Below are positions 42,735 through 54,192 of a DNA stretch of 64,000 nucleotides, piece by piece. The DNA is from Nitrospira sp. Lineage in GTDB: Bacteria > Nitrospirota > Nitrospiria > Nitrospirales > Nitrospiraceae. The stretch covers positions 3,844,770-3,908,769 of the forward strand of contig CP092081.1 of the NCBI GenBank assembly GCA_022226935.1. Reading direction: 5' to 3'. The notes under the pieces were generated by a model that saw nothing but the letters and a program-made list of their open reading frames with translations, did no database searches and was not told the origin of the DNA. How positions within the stretch are numbered: position 1 is the first letter of the stretch; every line of letters begins with the position of its first letter. Both the position numbers and the translations under genes were made by a program.

Positions 42735-43451
42735 TTAAAGGGGATTGCCGAATTGTCGATGCTGCGGATCCGGATTGTTCTGTTGCCGGCTTCGTTGCCG
42801 CAACGTGTGTTGCCAACTGGAGGACAGCAGGGGGCAGAGGCTCAAATGTTCAGCGGCCTTCAGATTGTCCTGCTCCTGATGCATGATGCGATTGGCGGTG
42901 GTGACCGTCCATTCGGGATAAGGGCGATCGAGCAGACGCAGCGGCGTCTTCGATTCGACGAGCCCTTCTTGGAGAACGCGAAAATACCACCCCGTGAATC
43001 CGGTCTGTTGAACCTGCACCGCCAGATTCTTGATCTGCCAGCGCCGGGCCAGTTTCCAACAGGGCTGGCGTGGTTGAGAAATCTGGACGACGGCGGACCC
43101 CACTGAAAAAACGTCCCCAATGCAGACGTCTGTTTCCGTCAGTCCTTCGAGGGTAAAATTTTCACCGAACTCGCCCCCGATCATCTGCCGCTGCGGCAGG
43201 ATGTCGCTCCAGTGGAACCAATGCTCGGAGGGATACACACAGACGGCCTTGTCGAGGCCACCATGGTGGATCAGATCTGCCTGGCCATCACCTTCCAGGT
43301 TCTGTTGTCGCAGGCGGATGGGGCCGCGAACGGGACGCTTGAAGATGCCGGTCGACCAAGGCTGTGGCGGTTGATCGTCCAGGCTTTCGGGGCGGTTGTC
43401 TTCAGGAAGTCCCACCTGAATGGATCGTATCAAGCCGGTAATCTGCTGCAT
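42735..43451 (-). CDS. MOSC-domain protein, YiiM type
   Basis: 238 residues from the ATG at 43451; a GTG at 43484 is also possible and neither has a strong ribosome site. The MOSC domain shows 'LIHHGGLDKAVCVYPSEHW', 'GGEFGENFTLEGLTE', 'CIGDVFSVGSAVVQISQPRQ' and then a conserved Cys in 'PCWKLARR'. The C-terminal helical part (GWYFRVLQEGLV) fits the YiiM subgroup. MOSC proteins handle the molybdenum cofactor and detoxify N-hydroxylated compounds or carry sulphur. It is divergent from a LysR regulator at 43579, which may control it. Confidence 0.88.
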   Translation of the reverse strand: MQQITGLIRSIQVGLPEDNRPESLDDQPPQPWSTGIFKRPVRGPIRLRQQNLEGDGQADLIHHGGLDKAVCVYPSEHWFHWSDILPQRQMIGGEFGENFTLEGLTETDVCIGDVFSVGSAVVQISQPRQPCWKLARRWQIKNLAVQVQQTGFTGWYFRVLQEGLVESKTPLRLLDRPYPEWTVTTANRIMHQEQDNLKAAEHLSLCPLLSSSWQHTLRQRSRQQNNPDPQHRQFGNPL

Positions 43452-43578
43452 GTGTGTCTCTTCAGACTCAGGGGGCTGCCGCACGGGTGATCGACGCCAC
43501 CCTAGTGCCCGGCCGGTTATGGCGTCAAAGTGTTTGTTCTGATTAGATCAATCACTTCCAATTATGATAAGAGGTGGC

Positions 43579-44487
43579 ATGGAATTTCGCCATCTTCGGT
43601 ATTTTCTCGCGGTGGCCGACGCGCTGCATTTTACGAAAGCGGCCGAGGGGCTTCCGGTCTCTCAGCCGGCCTTGTCCGCGCAGATCAAGCAGTTGGAGGA
43701 GGAAGTCGGAGTGCCGCTCTTCGACCGGGTGGGGCGATCGGTCCAATTGACGCGGGCCGGATCGATCTTTCGGGAACATGCTCGGCGCGCCTTGCGAGAA
43801 ATGGAACTGGCGCAAGTCGCCATTGCTGAGGAGGAAGGGCTGCAGCGCGGCACCCTCACCGTCGGCGTGGTGCAAACCGTCAATGCCTATCTGGTCCCTG
43901 ACATCGTCGGCCGTTTCTCGACCCTGCATCCGCAGGTCTCGCTCAAACTCGATGAATTGTCCGGGCCGGACATCGAAGCCGGCGTGAAGAGTGGATTGCT
44001 GGAATTGGGCATCGGATTCGTTCCCGCCGGATCCGACCGTCTAGAGACCCAGGCGCTCTTTGAGGAAGATTTTGTCTTGATCACCTCGCCTCGGCATCAC
44101 TTTGCGGCGCGCCGCCACCTGCCGCTGGCCTCCCTGGCTGACGAGCCTCTGGTCCTCCTGCCGAACATCTTTTGTACGCGTCGGTTGTTGAATGCGAGTT
44201 TCGAGCAGGCGGGGATCCTGCCCAAGGTGACCGTGGAAATGAACTCGATTGAAGGAATTCTCGCGACGGTGAAGATCGGTAAATTGGCGACCGTACTTCC
44301 CCGACTGTCTCTCGGATTGCAGAGCAATGAGGGGCTTCGTGGTATTCCGCTCAAAAATCCGACACCCAGACGGGGTCTCGGGCTCTTATGGAGAAAGGGC
44401 GGCTACCGGAGCGGGGCGGCCCAGGCTCTGGCCGATCAGGTACGCCTTGTCGTCAATAAGCGCTGGAGACGAAAACCGGACAGGTGA
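43579..44487 (+). CDS. LysR-type transcriptional regulator
   Basis: 302 residues from the ATG at 43579, behind GAGGTGGC. The winged HTH is 'MEFRHLRYFLAVADALHFTK' through 'VSQPALSAQIKQLEEEVGVP', followed by the linker helix 'RRALREMELAQVAIAEEEGL' and a periplasmic-binding-protein-like effector domain from 'GTLTVGVVQTVNAYLVP'. Such regulators bind a small molecule and control divergent neighbours. The MOSC gene is divergent 127 bases away and is the natural target. The ECF/RND operon begins 135 bases downstream on the same strand, so regulation of that is also possible. Confidence 0.92.
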   Translation: MEFRHLRYFLAVADALHFTKAAEGLPVSQPALSAQIKQLEEEVGVPLFDRVGRSVQLTRAGSIFREHARRALREMELAQVAIAEEEGLQRGTLTVGVVQTVNAYLVPDIVGRFSTLHPQVSLKLDELSGPDIEAGVKSGLLELGIGFVPAGSDRLETQALFEEDFVLITSPRHHFAARRHLPLASLADEPLVLLPNIFCTRRLLNASFEQAGILPKVTVEMNSIEGILATVKIGKLATVLPRLSLGLQSNEGLRGIPLKNPTPRRGLGLLWRKGGYRSGAAQALADQVRLVVNKRWRRKPDR

Positions 44488-44622
44488 CACCGAAAAGAAG
44501 GTTCGATCTTGTAGCGGCCCCACTTGAGACCCCGTCTCGATCATTTTGTTGATTGCCTGTAACCTCTGCCTGCCGGCCGGCGACTAGAATGATAGGGGCC
44601 ATGCCTGTGGTCCTGAGGGCGG

Positions 44623-45282
44623 ATGGGGTATGATGCAGCAGTCCAAGCTCCGGCAAGGAATAAGGTCCGTTTCACAGGAGTGCAGGCACTCGTGTCCGAT
44701 GACGACGAATGTATCGACCGAGTCTTGCGCGGTGATATCGATCGATTCGGCGAATTGATCGCCCGGTATCAGCATCATGTGCTCAAAATTGTGCAAGGAC
44801 ATGTGCCGGCGGACCGCGTGGCAGAGGTCGCGCAAGACGTCTTTGTCCGCGCCTATGCAGGGCTTGAGCAGTACAGGGGAACCGTTCCATTCGAACATTG
44901 GTTGTCTCGCCTCAGCGTTCGGGCTTGCTATGATTTTTGGCGTGCACATCGGCGGACGGAGGTGCCCGTCAGCGGGCTGACCGACGACCAGGTCGGATGG
45001 CTGGATCGCGCACTGGCGGCAGAGTCGAGTCATCACTTCCGTGATCAGGCCGATCAGCGCGACTCGCTGGAGGTGTTGGAATGGGCGTTGGCGCAACTGT
45101 CACCAGAACATCGTCTCGTCTTGACGTTGGTGTCCCTGGAGGGCCATTCCGTGCGTGAGGCGGCGGAGCTGTTGGGGTGGACGGTGGTCAACGTGAAGGT
45201 GCGGTGTTATCGAGCCAGGCAAGCCTTGCGGACGATTTTTCTTCAGGAATGGGAGCGACATCACCATGACCGTTCATCGTAA
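44623..45282 (+). CDS. ECF-type sigma-70 factor
   Basis: 219 residues. Region 2 has 'ECIDRVLRGDIDRFGELIAR' and 'VAEVAQDVFVRAYAGLEQYR', with 'FEHWLSRLSVRACYDFWRAH'. Region 4 has 'LAQLSPEHRLVLTLVSLEGH', and the HTH is 'SVREAAELLGWTVVNVKVRC'. The domains are those of an extracytoplasmic-function sigma factor. It overlaps the next gene by 17 bases. It heads an apparent operon with an anti-sigma-like membrane protein, a Spy/CnrX-like protein and an RND pump, so it probably activates them when the envelope is stressed or metal is present. The ATG at 44623 is accepted; a GTG near 44692 is possible. Confidence 0.87.
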   Translation: MGYDAAVQAPARNKVRFTGVQALVSDDDECIDRVLRGDIDRFGELIARYQHHVLKIVQGHVPADRVAEVAQDVFVRAYAGLEQYRGTVPFEHWLSRLSVRACYDFWRAHRRTEVPVSGLTDDQVGWLDRALAAESSHHFRDQADQRDSLEVLEWALAQLSPEHRLVLTLVSLEGHSVREAAELLGWTVVNVKVRCYRARQALRTIFLQEWERHHHDRSS

Positions 45283-45586
45283 GGATCCACGCGAGCGGAT
45301 TGAGGCGCTCTTGGCACAGGCGCATCGCACTCGCGGCGAGGTGGCTGCGGGGGAAGACTGGGCTCAGGAGGTCATGCGCACGATCCGGCGAGAGGCCGCG
45401 GAACATCCTGTTCCTTCTCTCTTTGTTGGGGCAGAGCCGTTGGTGTGGCGCGCAGCTGCCTGCGCGGCGCTCGTGGCCCTGGTCTTTGCCGGGTCGGTGG
45501 CCGTCTACACCAAGCAACATGCGGTTCCGGTCGCCGCCGTCTGGCTTGAAGAGTTTGATGCAGGATCACCGTTTCCTGAGAGATGA
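45266..45586 (+). CDS. Probable anti-sigma membrane protein
   Basis: 106 residues. A charged N-terminal cytoplasmic half with 'DPRERIEALLAQAHRTRGEV' and 'WAQEVMRTIRREAAEH' precedes one membrane segment (AAACAALVALVFAGSVAVYT) and a short periplasmic tail. This is the layout of small single-pass anti-sigma proteins such as CnrY, and the position directly after the sigma gene, with overlap, supports it. No zinc-binding HxxxCxxC motif is present. The assignment rests on position and topology. Confidence 0.6.
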   Translation: MTVHRKDPRERIEALLAQAHRTRGEVAAGEDWAQEVMRTIRREAAEHPVPSLFVGAEPLVWRAAACAALVALVFAGSVAVYTKQHAVPVAAVWLEEFDAGSPFPER

Positions 45587-45613
45587 ATCGGTTGGAGGAT
45601 CGAGGCGCGCGGT

Positions 45614-46036
45614 ATGTCACGCACCGGTTTGTGGATCGGATTGATCGTCCTTTTTTGCGCCGGGGCCGTGATGGGCGCCGTGGGGACGTCACTCTACTAT
45701 CAGTACGAAGATGAGCATCGATGGGAGCGGGGCCCGGGGGCACGGCAGGATCGGATTATGAAACGGCTGACTCAGGAACTGGGTTTGTCGGCGACTCAAC
45801 AAGCGGCGGTTGAGCCGATCGTGGCGCGGGCCTATGTTGAATTGTTACGGTTGCGGGTGAGCCATCAACCGGACGTCGATCGAGTGCTCGATCTGGGGAT
45901 CCAAGAACTGAAGGCGACGTTATCGCCGGAGCAGCAGGTCAAGTTAGACGGGCTCCATGCGCAGCTGCAGCAGCGCTGGCGCATGACTCGCGAATATGTC
46001 CGGCAGGCGCAGGATGCCGGGGGACGGAAGGAATAG
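45614..46036 (+). CDS. Spy/CnrX-like periplasmic protein
   Basis: 140 residues. One N-terminal membrane segment ([20 protein letters not shown]) is followed by a long helical periplasmic domain. This has '[20 protein letters not shown]' and '[19 protein letters not shown]', which match the LTxxQ-type repeats of the Spy/CpxP/ZraP/CnrX group. Such proteins act as chaperones or metal sensors that control an anti-sigma complex. Between the anti-sigma-like gene and the RND genes, its role is most likely sensing. No obvious His-rich metal site was seen. Confidence 0.72.
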   Translation: MSRTGLWIGLIVLFCAGAVMGAVGTSLYYQYEDEHRWERGPGARQDRIMKRLTQELGLSATQQAAVEPIVARAYVELLRLRVSHQPDVDRVLDLGIQELKATLSPEQQVKLDGLHAQLQQRWRMTREYVRQAQDAGGRKE

Positions 46037-46041
46037 CGGCG

Positions 46042-47280
46042 ATGGCTGAGTCGGTAAGATTCTCCACTCTTTTGAAACGATGGATGATCGGGCTTTCCGC
46101 GGCCTGCCTATTGGCCGTAGGAACCTATGTCCTCATGACGCGGTCGGGTGAAGCGCAACCAAACCGCGCGGAGAAGCGTCCAGCCCTGGCCGCGCGGAAT
46201 ACGCCCGTCGTGGCGGCGGTAGCGAAAACCGGCGAGATCAATATTTATCTCAACGGTTTGGGTTCCGTCATCCCGATGAATACGGTGACGGTGAAAAGCC
46301 GGGTCGACGGCCAACTGATGCGCGTGCTCTTCAAGGAAGGGCAGTTGGTGCGCAACGGCGAGCTGCTGGCGCAAATCGACCCGCGCCCCTTTGAAGTGCA
46401 GTTGATCCAGGCGCAAGGACAAATGGCGCGCGACCAGGCGCAGATGAAAAATGCGCAATTGGATTTCGAGCGCTATCGCGATCTGTACAAGCAGAACTTC
46501 ATACCCAAGCAGCAGCTCGATACCCAAGAAGCCCTGGTGCGTCAGTACGAGGGCATCGTCAAAGCCGATCAAGGGCAGATCGACAATGCCAAACTGCAGC
46601 TGACCTATTCGAGCATTACCGCACCGATCGACGGGCGTGTCGGACTGCGCCTCGTCGATGCGGGCAACATCGTCCATGCGAACGACCCCAATGGATTGCT
46701 GGTGATTACGCAATTGCAACCGATCACCGTCGTCTTTGCCTTAGCGGAAGACCATCTGCCGGCCGTGTTCGAACGGCTCAAGGGCGGGAAACCACTGGTC
46801 GTCGAGGCCTTCGATCGCGAGCAGAAGCGCAAATTGGCGACGGGGACCTTGCTTACCGTCGATAATCAAATCGACCCCACCACCGGGACCGTCCGCCTGA
46901 AGGCGGTGTTTCCGAACGACGACAGCGCGCTCTTTCCCAATCAGTTCGTCAACGCCCGCTTGCTGCTCGATATCAAACACGGTGCGACCGTGGTGCCGTC
47001 CGCCGCGATTCAACGCGGCCCCAAGGGGACGTTCGTCTATGTGGTCAACGAGGCGGAACAGACGGTCAGCGTGCGCGCAGTGACCGTGGGGGTGTCGCAG
47101 GGCGAAGAGAGCTCGATCGACACCGGTCTGACGCCGGGTGAAAGCGTCGTGGTCGATGGAACCGAAAAATTGCGCGAAGGCAGCAAAGTGGAGATGCGGC
47201 CATCGAGCGGAGCGGTTCCGACCGGGCAGGAGAATCCGCCGGCGGGAGGAGAACGGAAAAAACAGGGGACACGCACGTGA
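46042..47280 (+). CDS. mdtA: RND efflux periplasmic adaptor (MdtA-type)
   Basis: 412 residues. An N-terminal membrane segment ([18 protein letters not shown]) is followed by the usual adaptor order: barrel-sandwich hybrid ('[20 protein letters not shown]'), helical hairpin ([20 protein letters not shown] through '[19 protein letters not shown]'), beta-barrel ([18 protein letters not shown]) and membrane-proximal domain ([20 protein letters not shown]). It links the inner-membrane pumps to an outer-membrane channel. Its stop overlaps the next gene by four bases. No TolC-type gene is in the window. Confidence 0.92.
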   Translation: MAESVRFSTLLKRWMIGLSAACLLAVGTYVLMTRSGEAQPNRAEKRPALAARNTPVVAAVAKTGEINIYLNGLGSVIPMNTVTVKSRVDGQLMRVLFKEGQLVRNGELLAQIDPRPFEVQLIQAQGQMARDQAQMKNAQLDFERYRDLYKQNFIPKQQLDTQEALVRQYEGIVKADQGQIDNAKLQLTYSSITAPIDGRVGLRLVDAGNIVHANDPNGLLVITQLQPITVVFALAEDHLPAVFERLKGGKPLVVEAFDREQKRKLATGTLLTVDNQIDPTTGTVRLKAVFPNDDSALFPNQFVNARLLLDIKHGATVVPSAAIQRGPKGTFVYVVNEAEQTVSVRAVTVGVSQGEESSIDTGLTPGESVVVDGTEKLREGSKVEMRPSSGAVPTGQENPPAGGERKKQGTRT

Positions 47281-50200
47281 ACCCCTCGCGCCTGTTCATC
47301 GTGCGGCCGGTGGCGACGGTCTTGACGATGATCGCGATTCTGCTGGCCGGGGCGCTGGCGTATCGCCACCTACCGGTGTCCGCGCTTCCGCAGGTCGATT
47401 ACCCGACCATTCAAGTGTTGACGTTTTATCCCGGCGCCGGGCCGGACGTGATGACGTCCTCCATTACGGCTCCGCTGGAACGGCAGTTCGGGCAAATGCC
47501 CGGCCTCAACCAGATGACGTCGACGAGTTCCGGGGGCAGTTCCGTCGTCACGCTCCAATTCAGTCTCGATATCGACCTCGACGTGGCCGAGCAAGAGGTG
47601 CAGGCGGCCATGAATTCGGCGGCCACGTTCCTGCCCCGCGATCTTCCCGCGCCGCCGGTCTACAGCAAGGTCAACCCGGCAGACGCGCCGATCCTCACCT
47701 TGGCCTTGACCTCGGCCACGCTGCCCCTGTCGCAGGTGCGGGATTTTGCGGAAACTCGGTTCGCGCAGAAGATTTCGCAATTGTCCGGCGTCGGCCTCGT
47801 GAGCATCAGCGGGGGGCAACGTCCGGCTGTGCGCATTCAGGCGAATCCTCGCGCGTTGGCCGCGTACGGGTTGACGTTGGAAGATCTCCGCGTCGTGGTG
47901 GCTGCCGCCAATGTGAACCAGGCCAAAGGCGGGTTCGATGGGCCGCGCCGCGCCTCGATCATCAACGCCACGGACCAGTTATTCGCCGGCAAGGACTACA
48001 AGGCGTTGATCGTGGCCTATCGCAATGGCGCGCCGGTTCGGCTGTCGGAGGTCGCCGAGGTGATCGATGATGTCGAGAATACCAAACAAGCGGCCTGGAT
48101 GAACGAGACGCCGGCGGTGATCGTCAACATCCAGCGCCAGCCGGGGACGAATGTCATCGAGGTGGTCGACCGGGTGAAGCAGTTGCTGCCGCAACTGCAG
48201 GGAACGTTGCCCTCTTCCGTGCAGGTCTCGGTGCTGACCGACCGCACGACCTCGATTCGCGCGACCGTCCGCGATGTGCAGGTCGAATTAGTGTTGGCGG
48301 TCGCCCTCGTGATCCTGGTGATTTTCTTGTTTCTCCGGACGTTGCCCGCCACGGTGATTCCGGCGGTAGCGGTACCCCTCTCCCTGATCGGCACCTTCGG
48401 CGTCATGTACCTCATGGGCTTCAGCCTGAACAATCTGACACTGATGGCGCTGACGATCTCCACCGGCTTCGTCGTGGACGATGCCATCGTGATGATCGAG
48501 AACATCGCGCGCTATATCGAACGGGGCGAATCGCCCTTTCAGGCCGCCCTCAAGGGATCGAAGCAGATTGCCTTTACCATCTTGTCGTTAACGGTGTCCC
48601 TGATCGCGGTGCTGATTCCCTTGTTGTTCATGGGCGATGTGGTCGGGCGCCTGTTCCGGGAATTTGCCGTGACGCTGAGTATCACCATTCTCATTTCGGC
48701 AGTCGTGTCGCTCACGCTGACTCCGATGATGTGCGCCAGGCTGTTGCGCGAGCGGCGGGAGGAGCATCCCGGGCCGTTGTCGCGGGCATCGCAGCGGATG
48801 TTGGATCGCATCATCGCCGGATATGGACGAAGTCTGCAGTGGGTGTTGCGGCGTCAAACGGCGACGCTGGTCGTGACCGGCGCCACTCTGGTGGTCACCG
48901 TCGCGCTGTTTGTGCTGATTCCCAAAGGATTCTTTCCGCTCCAGGACACCGGCGTCATTCTCGGCATCACGGAGGGACCGCAAGCAGTGTCGTTCGGCAC
49001 GATGGCGGAACGGCAGCAGGCCCTGGCTCGGGTCATTCTCGAGGAGCCGGCCGTCGAAAGCCTCACCTCTTTTATTGGGGTAGACGGAACGAATACGACG
49101 CTGAACAGCGGGCGTATGTATCTCAACCTGAAGCCGCTGGGAGAACGGCTGGCCGCCGCCGGGGACATCATCAGACGGCTGGAATCACGCGTGGCCGAGG
49201 TGGACGGCATCACCTTGCACATGCAGCCGGTGCAAGACCTCACGGTGGAAGATCGGGTGAGCCGGACGCAATTTCAATATACGCTGGAAGATGCCGATCC
49301 CGAGGAGCTGAACCGCTGGGCCCCGAAACTGCTGGAAAGTCTGCAGGCGCGACCTGAACTGCGGGATGTCAGCAGCGATCAGCTGAACCAGGGATTGGCC
49401 TCCCTCGTGGAAATCGACCGCAATACCGCTTCGCGCATGGGCATCACGCCACAACTCATCACGGATACCTTGTACGATGCCTTCGGCCAGCGGCAGGTCT
49501 CGACCATGTTTACGCAGTTGAATCAGTATCGCGTCATCCTGGAGGTGATGCCCGAATTTCAGAAGGGGCCCGAAGCACTCCAGGCGCTGGAGGTGCGTGG
49601 AACGGGCGGGTCCGTGCCGTTGAACGTCTTCACCCGAGTGACGGATACCACGGTGCCGCTCGTCATCAGCCGGCAGGGGCAGTTCCCCGCGGTGACGATC
49701 TCGTTCAACCTTGCGCCGAATGGTTCTCTTGGCGAGGCGGTGGAGGCGATTCGGCACGTGACGCAGGAGTTGGGCCTTCCCGCCAGTATCCGCGGGAGTT
49801 TTCAGGGCGCCGCACAGGCCTTTCAAAATTCCTTGGAGCATGAACCGCTGTTGATCCTAGCCGCCTTGATCACGGTCTACATCGTGCTCGGTATTTTGTA
49901 TGAAAGCTACATTCATCCGCTCACGATTCTTTCGACGTTGCCGTCCGCCGGGGTGGGCGCGCTGCTGGCCCTCATGCTGTTTCGCACGGAATTCAGCATC
50001 ATCGCGTTGATCGGCATTATCCTGCTCATCGGGATCGTGAAGAAGAACGCCATCATGATGATCGATTTCGCCTTGGACGCCGAACGCACGGAGGGTAAAG
50101 CGCCGGAACAGGCTATTTATGAAGCCGGGCTCCTGCGCTTTCGTCCCATCATGATGACGACCATGGCGGCGCTCTTCGGGGCCCTGCCGCTGGCGATGGG

Positions 50201-50390
50201 GTCGGGGGTGGGGTCGGAGTTGCGGCGGCCGCTGGGCATCGCGATCGTCGGCGGGCTGATCTTGAGCCAGCTCCTGACGCTGTACACCACGCCGGTTGTG
50301 TATCTCGCCCTGGATCGGCTGGCCGCCCGTTTCCGCCGGAGTCCGGGACAGGTCTCGGTGGGGAATGCGGTGCCGATAGGTCCTCCATGA
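47277..50390 (+). CDS. mdtB: RND efflux inner-membrane pump (MdtB-type)
   Basis: 1037 residues with the 12-membrane-segment, two-periplasmic-loop plan of HAE1-type RND pumps. The proton-relay Asp401-Asp402 is in '[14 protein letters not shown]' of the fourth membrane helix. The N-terminus '[20 protein letters not shown]' and '[20 protein letters not shown]' are characteristic. Two RND genes in tandem after an adaptor is the MdtABC pattern, where the pumps form a mixed trimer. Substrates in enterobacteria include bile salts, novobiocin and copper or zinc. Stop and next start overlap (ATGA). Confidence 0.93.
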   Translation: MNPSRLFIVRPVATVLTMIAILLAGALAYRHLPVSALPQVDYPTIQVLTFYPGAGPDVMTSSITAPLERQFGQMPGLNQMTSTSSGGSSVVTLQFSLDIDLDVAEQEVQAAMNSAATFLPRDLPAPPVYSKVNPADAPILTLALTSATLPLSQVRDFAETRFAQKISQLSGVGLVSISGGQRPAVRIQANPRALAAYGLTLEDLRVVVAAANVNQAKGGFDGPRRASIINATDQLFAGKDYKALIVAYRNGAPVRLSEVAEVIDDVENTKQAAWMNETPAVIVNIQRQPGTNVIEVVDRVKQLLPQLQGTLPSSVQVSVLTDRTTSIRATVRDVQVELVLAVALVILVIFLFLRTLPATVIPAVAVPLSLIGTFGVMYLMGFSLNNLTLMALTISTGFVVDDAIVMIENIARYIERGESPFQAALKGSKQIAFTILSLTVSLIAVLIPLLFMGDVVGRLFREFAVTLSITILISAVVSLTLTPMMCARLLRERREEHPGPLSRASQRMLDRIIAGYGRSLQWVLRRQTATLVVTGATLVVTVALFVLIPKGFFPLQDTGVILGITEGPQAVSFGTMAERQQALARVILEEPAVESLTSFIGVDGTNTTLNSGRMYLNLKPLGERLAAAGDIIRRLESRVAEVDGITLHMQPVQDLTVEDRVSRTQFQYTLEDADPEELNRWAPKLLESLQARPELRDVSSDQLNQGLASLVEIDRNTASRMGITPQLITDTLYDAFGQRQVSTMFTQLNQYRVILEVMPEFQKGPEALQALEVRGTGGSVPLNVFTRVTDTTVPLVISRQGQFPAVTISFNLAPNGSLGEAVEAIRHVTQELGLPASIRGSFQGAAQAFQNSLEHEPLLILAALITVYIVLGILYESYIHPLTILSTLPSAGVGALLALMLFRTEFSIIALIGIILLIGIVKKNAIMMIDFALDAERTEGKAPEQAIYEAGLLRFRPIMMTTMAALFGALPLAMGSGVGSELRRPLGIAIVGGLILSQLLTLYTTPVVYLALDRLAARFRRSPGQVSVGNAVPIGPP

Positions 50391-53300
50391 ATATTTCGGC
50401 TCCTTTTGTGCGTCGTCCCGTGGGGACCACATTGCTCACGATCGGCGCGACGCTGGTCGGGATCGTGGCCTTTCCCTTTCTGCCGGTGGCTTCGCTTCCG
50501 CAGGTGGAGTTTCCCACGGTCAACGTGTCGGCGTCGTTACCCGGAGCCAGCCCGGAGACGATGGCTTCCTCCGTGGCCGCTCCGTTGGAGCGCCAATTCA
50601 CTCGTATCGCCGGTGTCACGGAGATGACGTCCTCCAGCACGATCGGCGGAACCAACGTTACGCTTCAGTTTGAGCTCAACCGGGATATCGACGGCGCCGC
50701 GCGGGATGTGCAAGCGGCGATCAATGCCGCCCGGGCCGATCTCCCGTCGAATCTGCCGACCGCGCCCAAGTACAGTAAGGTGAATCCCGCCGACGGACCC
50801 ATTCTCATTTTGGCCATCACGTCTGAACTCGTCACGCGCGGGCAAATGTACGATGCGGCGTCGAGCATCCTGCAGCAGAAGCTGTCACAGGTGGAAGGAG
50901 TCGGGCAGGTGGCCGTGGGCGGAGGATCCTTGCCGGCTGTTCGGGTGGATCTCAATCCCACCGCGTTGAACAAGTATGGCATCGGGTTGGGAGAGGTGCG
51001 CCAGGTTCTGAACAGTACCAATGTGAATCGTCCGAAAGGCCAGCTGACCGCCGACGATCGCACATGGGAAATCAGAACCAACGATCAACTGCACAAAGCC
51101 GATGAGTATCTGCCGCTGGTCGTGGCCTATCGAAACGGGCGCGCCGTGCAATTGTCCGATGTGGCGGCGGTGGAGTCGTCGGTCGAAGATTTGCGGACTA
51201 TGGGGGTGGCGAACGGAACGCCGGCCGTGTTGGTGATCATCTACCGGCAAGCCGGCGCGAATATTATTGAAACGGTGGATCGTCTCCGTGCGCGCCTGCC
51301 GCAGCTGGAGGCGTCCCTGCCGGGCAGTATGTCCCTATCCATCGTGATGGATCGCACGCCGGTCATTCGCGCATCGTTGCATGACGTCGAGCGAACGCTC
51401 GCCATTTCCGTAGCCCTCGTGATTCTGGTGGTGTTTGCGTTTCTCCGCGATCTGCGCGCCACGTTGATTCCGGCCGTGGCCGTTCCCGTGTCGCTGGTGT
51501 CTACGTTTGGTGTCATGTACGTGCTCGGCTATAGCCTCGACAATCTGTCGCTCATGGCGCTGACGATCGCCACGGGATTCGTGGTGGACGACGCGATCGT
51601 GGTGTTGGAAAACATCACACGCTATCGCGAGCAGGGGGTGCCGGCTATGGAGGCGGCCCTGCGAGGCGCCAAGGATATCGCGTTTACGGTCGTCTCGATG
51701 ACGCTCTCGCTGGTCGCGGTGTTCATCCCGATTTTTCTGATGGGCGGGATGCTCGGCCGGCTGTTTCGTGAATTTGCCGTCACGCTGTCGGTCGCCATTC
51801 TGGTGTCGCTCCTCATCTCGCTGACAACGATTCCCATGCTGTGCGCACGTGTGCTGAAGTCGGATTCGGCCCCAAAACATGGTTGGTGGTATCGCATGAG
51901 TGAACGCGGGTTCGGCATCATGCTGCGTGGGTATGCCAGGAGCCTGACCTGGGTCCTCCGCCACCCGCGGACCATGCTTGTGGTGACGTTAGGCACGATG
52001 GCGCTTACCGTGTATCTCTACATCCTCGTGCCTAAAGGGTTCTTCCCCCAGCAGGATACCGGGCGGTTGTTCGGAAATATTCAGGCGGCGCAGGATATCT
52101 CGTTTCAAGCGATGCGGGCGAAACTGACCGAGGTGGTAGAGATCATCAAAAGCGATCCGGCCGTCGCCAGCATCACCGGCTTCACGGGCGGCGGGGGCCA
52201 TGCCGGCACGACCAATACGGGGCGGATGTTTATTGCCCTGAAGCCGCTCGAAGAACGCGGCCTCAGTTCCGACGAGGTGATCGGCCGGTTGCGCCCCAAA
52301 CTGGCGAAGGTGCCGGGCGCTCCCACCTATCTGCAGGCCATTCAGGATCTGCGTATCGGGGGCCGTGCCAGCAGCGCACAATATCAGTATACGCTGCAAA
52401 GTATGGATCTGGCCGAACTCAACACCTGGGCGCCGAAGGTGGACGCCAAACTGCGCACGCTTCCGGAAATTGTGGATGTGAACAGCGATCAGCAGGATCG
52501 GGGACAGCAATCCCTGGTCGTCTTTGATCGGACCACTGCGTCTCGACTCGGGTTGAGCCCCCAATTGATCGACGATACCTTATATGACGCCTTCGGCCAG
52601 CGCCAGGTGTCGATCATGTATACACCGCTCAACCAGTACCACGTGGTGATGGAGGTGGCGCCGCAATATTGGCAGAACCCTTCCGCATTGCATGAAATCT
52701 ATGTCCGCTCCTCGAGCGGTGCGCAGGTGCCGTTGAGCGCGGTGACGCGGTATGAGCCGGCCAATACCATTCTGTCCGTCAACCATCAGGGACAATTTCC
52801 TGCGGTGACGCTGTCCTTCAATATGGCTCCTGGCGTGTCGTTGGGCGAGGCGGTACTGGCTGTCGATCTGGCGATGCGCGATATCGGTTTGCCGGCGAGT
52901 GTGCGCGGGACGTTCCAGGGAACGGCCAAAGCCTTCCAATCCTCTGTTGAGAATCAGCCTTGGTTGATTCTGGCGGCGTTGGTCACCGTGTACATCGTGT
53001 TGGGGATTCTCTATGAGAGTTACATCCATCCCCTCACGATTCTGTCCACCCTGCCTTCCGCCGGCGTGGGCGCCTTGCTGGCGTTACTGTTGTTTAAGGC
53101 GGAGTTGAGCATGATCGCTTTGATCGGAATCATGCTCCTGATCGGCATTGTGAAGAAAAATGCCATCATGATGATCGATTTCGCCTTGCAGAGTGAACGA
53201 GCGGGAGAAGGGAAAACTCCCCAAGCGGCGATCTACGAAGCTTGCCTGCTGCGATTTCGTCCAATCATGATGACCACCGCGGCGGCCCTGTTGGGTGCGT

Positions 53301-53488
53301 TGCCCTTGGCGGTAGGCATGGGAGTAGGGTCGGAACTCCGGCGCCCGCTCGGCATCGCCATCGTCGGCGGCCTTCTGGTGAGTCAGGTCCTCACCCTCTA
53401 CACGACTCCTGTCGTGTACCTGTTCCTCGATCGCCTGAGACTTCGATGGATACGAGCCCGGGCGGCCGCTCTGCACCCTGCCGCCTAA
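50387..53488 (+). CDS. mdtC: RND efflux inner-membrane pump (MdtC-type)
   Basis: 1033 residues and clearly paralogous to the preceding pump, with Asp401-Asp402 in '[14 protein letters not shown]', '[20 protein letters not shown]' near the N-terminus and '[15 protein letters not shown]' at the end. It is the second subunit of an MdtBC-type heteromeric pump. The operon ends here; 182 bases separate it from the start of the FecI-type sigma gene. Because the sigma, anti-sigma and Spy-like genes precede the adaptor, expression is probably coupled to an envelope signal. Confidence 0.93.
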   Translation: MNISAPFVRRPVGTTLLTIGATLVGIVAFPFLPVASLPQVEFPTVNVSASLPGASPETMASSVAAPLERQFTRIAGVTEMTSSSTIGGTNVTLQFELNRDIDGAARDVQAAINAARADLPSNLPTAPKYSKVNPADGPILILAITSELVTRGQMYDAASSILQQKLSQVEGVGQVAVGGGSLPAVRVDLNPTALNKYGIGLGEVRQVLNSTNVNRPKGQLTADDRTWEIRTNDQLHKADEYLPLVVAYRNGRAVQLSDVAAVESSVEDLRTMGVANGTPAVLVIIYRQAGANIIETVDRLRARLPQLEASLPGSMSLSIVMDRTPVIRASLHDVERTLAISVALVILVVFAFLRDLRATLIPAVAVPVSLVSTFGVMYVLGYSLDNLSLMALTIATGFVVDDAIVVLENITRYREQGVPAMEAALRGAKDIAFTVVSMTLSLVAVFIPIFLMGGMLGRLFREFAVTLSVAILVSLLISLTTIPMLCARVLKSDSAPKHGWWYRMSERGFGIMLRGYARSLTWVLRHPRTMLVVTLGTMALTVYLYILVPKGFFPQQDTGRLFGNIQAAQDISFQAMRAKLTEVVEIIKSDPAVASITGFTGGGGHAGTTNTGRMFIALKPLEERGLSSDEVIGRLRPKLAKVPGAPTYLQAIQDLRIGGRASSAQYQYTLQSMDLAELNTWAPKVDAKLRTLPEIVDVNSDQQDRGQQSLVVFDRTTASRLGLSPQLIDDTLYDAFGQRQVSIMYTPLNQYHVVMEVAPQYWQNPSALHEIYVRSSSGAQVPLSAVTRYEPANTILSVNHQGQFPAVTLSFNMAPGVSLGEAVLAVDLAMRDIGLPASVRGTFQGTAKAFQSSVENQPWLILAALVTVYIVLGILYESYIHPLTILSTLPSAGVGALLALLLFKAELSMIALIGIMLLIGIVKKNAIMMIDFALQSERAGEGKTPQAAIYEACLLRFRPIMMTTAAALLGALPLAVGMGVGSELRRPLGIAIVGGLLVSQVLTLYTTPVVYLFLDRLRLRWIRARAAALHPAA

Positions 53489-53670
53489 CGTCCTAGCCAC
53501 CGATTCTTGTCGGCCGGCGCCGCCCTCACAATCGAGTTCTCTTCTGACGAGATCCGGAATCCGATCATTCTCTTTTCGCAAGGAAAGCACTAGGCTGGCG
53601 CCTTCGACGTTGCAAGTCCCCGGCCGTGCCGACGGCTGAGATGTGTCCTGATGGTCCTCGAAACGATGAC

Positions 53671-54192
53671 ATGAGCGCCTCCCCTTCGATCGATCTGGAA
53701 CGATTGTTTCATGAGCATCAACGCGATCTCCTAGCCATGCTTCGGCGCATGGTGGGGTGCCAGGAAACGGCAGCCGACCTGGCCCAGGAGGCCTATATTC
53801 GTCTCGCCGATGTCCCCACATCGCAAATCATTGCCTCTCCGCGCGCCTTTTTGTTTCGGACGGCCACCAATCTCGCCCTGGACCATTTCAGAAAGCAGAA
53901 ATTCCGGGGTCAGCGGCAGACCTCGCTCGAAGAAGCCGAACAGGTTCCGACCGACACGCGACCGATCGATGCCCAGGCGCATGACAAGCAGTTGGTCGCC
54001 ACGCTGGAGAAGGCGCTGTCTACGCTCCCGGACCGCACGCGGGCCGTCTTTGCCATGCGGCGAGTGTACGGCTATTCCTACCAGGAAATTGCGGCGCAAT
54101 TGGGCATGTCGGAACGCGCAGTCGAAAAACATCTGGTGAAAGCGATGACCTGCTGTCAGGAAGCGTTGGTCTCCGAAGATCTGCCTGCCTGA
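53671..54192 (+). CDS. fecI: FecI-type ECF sigma factor
   Basis: 173 residues from the ATG at 53671; in-frame starts at 53626 and 53641 also exist and no ribosome site decides between them. Region 2 has 'LFHEHQRDLLAMLRRMVGCQ' with 'AADLAQEAYIRLADV', and region 4 has 'LSTLPDRTRAVFAMRRVYGY' with 'SYQEIAAQLGMSERAVEKHL'. FecI-type sigma factors drive TonB-dependent receptor genes after a signal passed by FecR. The fecR-like gene begins at the stop codon, and the receptor follows. Confidence 0.88.
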   Translation: MSASPSIDLERLFHEHQRDLLAMLRRMVGCQETAADLAQEAYIRLADVPTSQIIASPRAFLFRTATNLALDHFRKQKFRGQRQTSLEEAEQVPTDTRPIDAQAHDKQLVATLEKALSTLPDRTRAVFAMRRVYGYSYQEIAAQLGMSERAVEKHLVKAMTCCQEALVSEDLPA

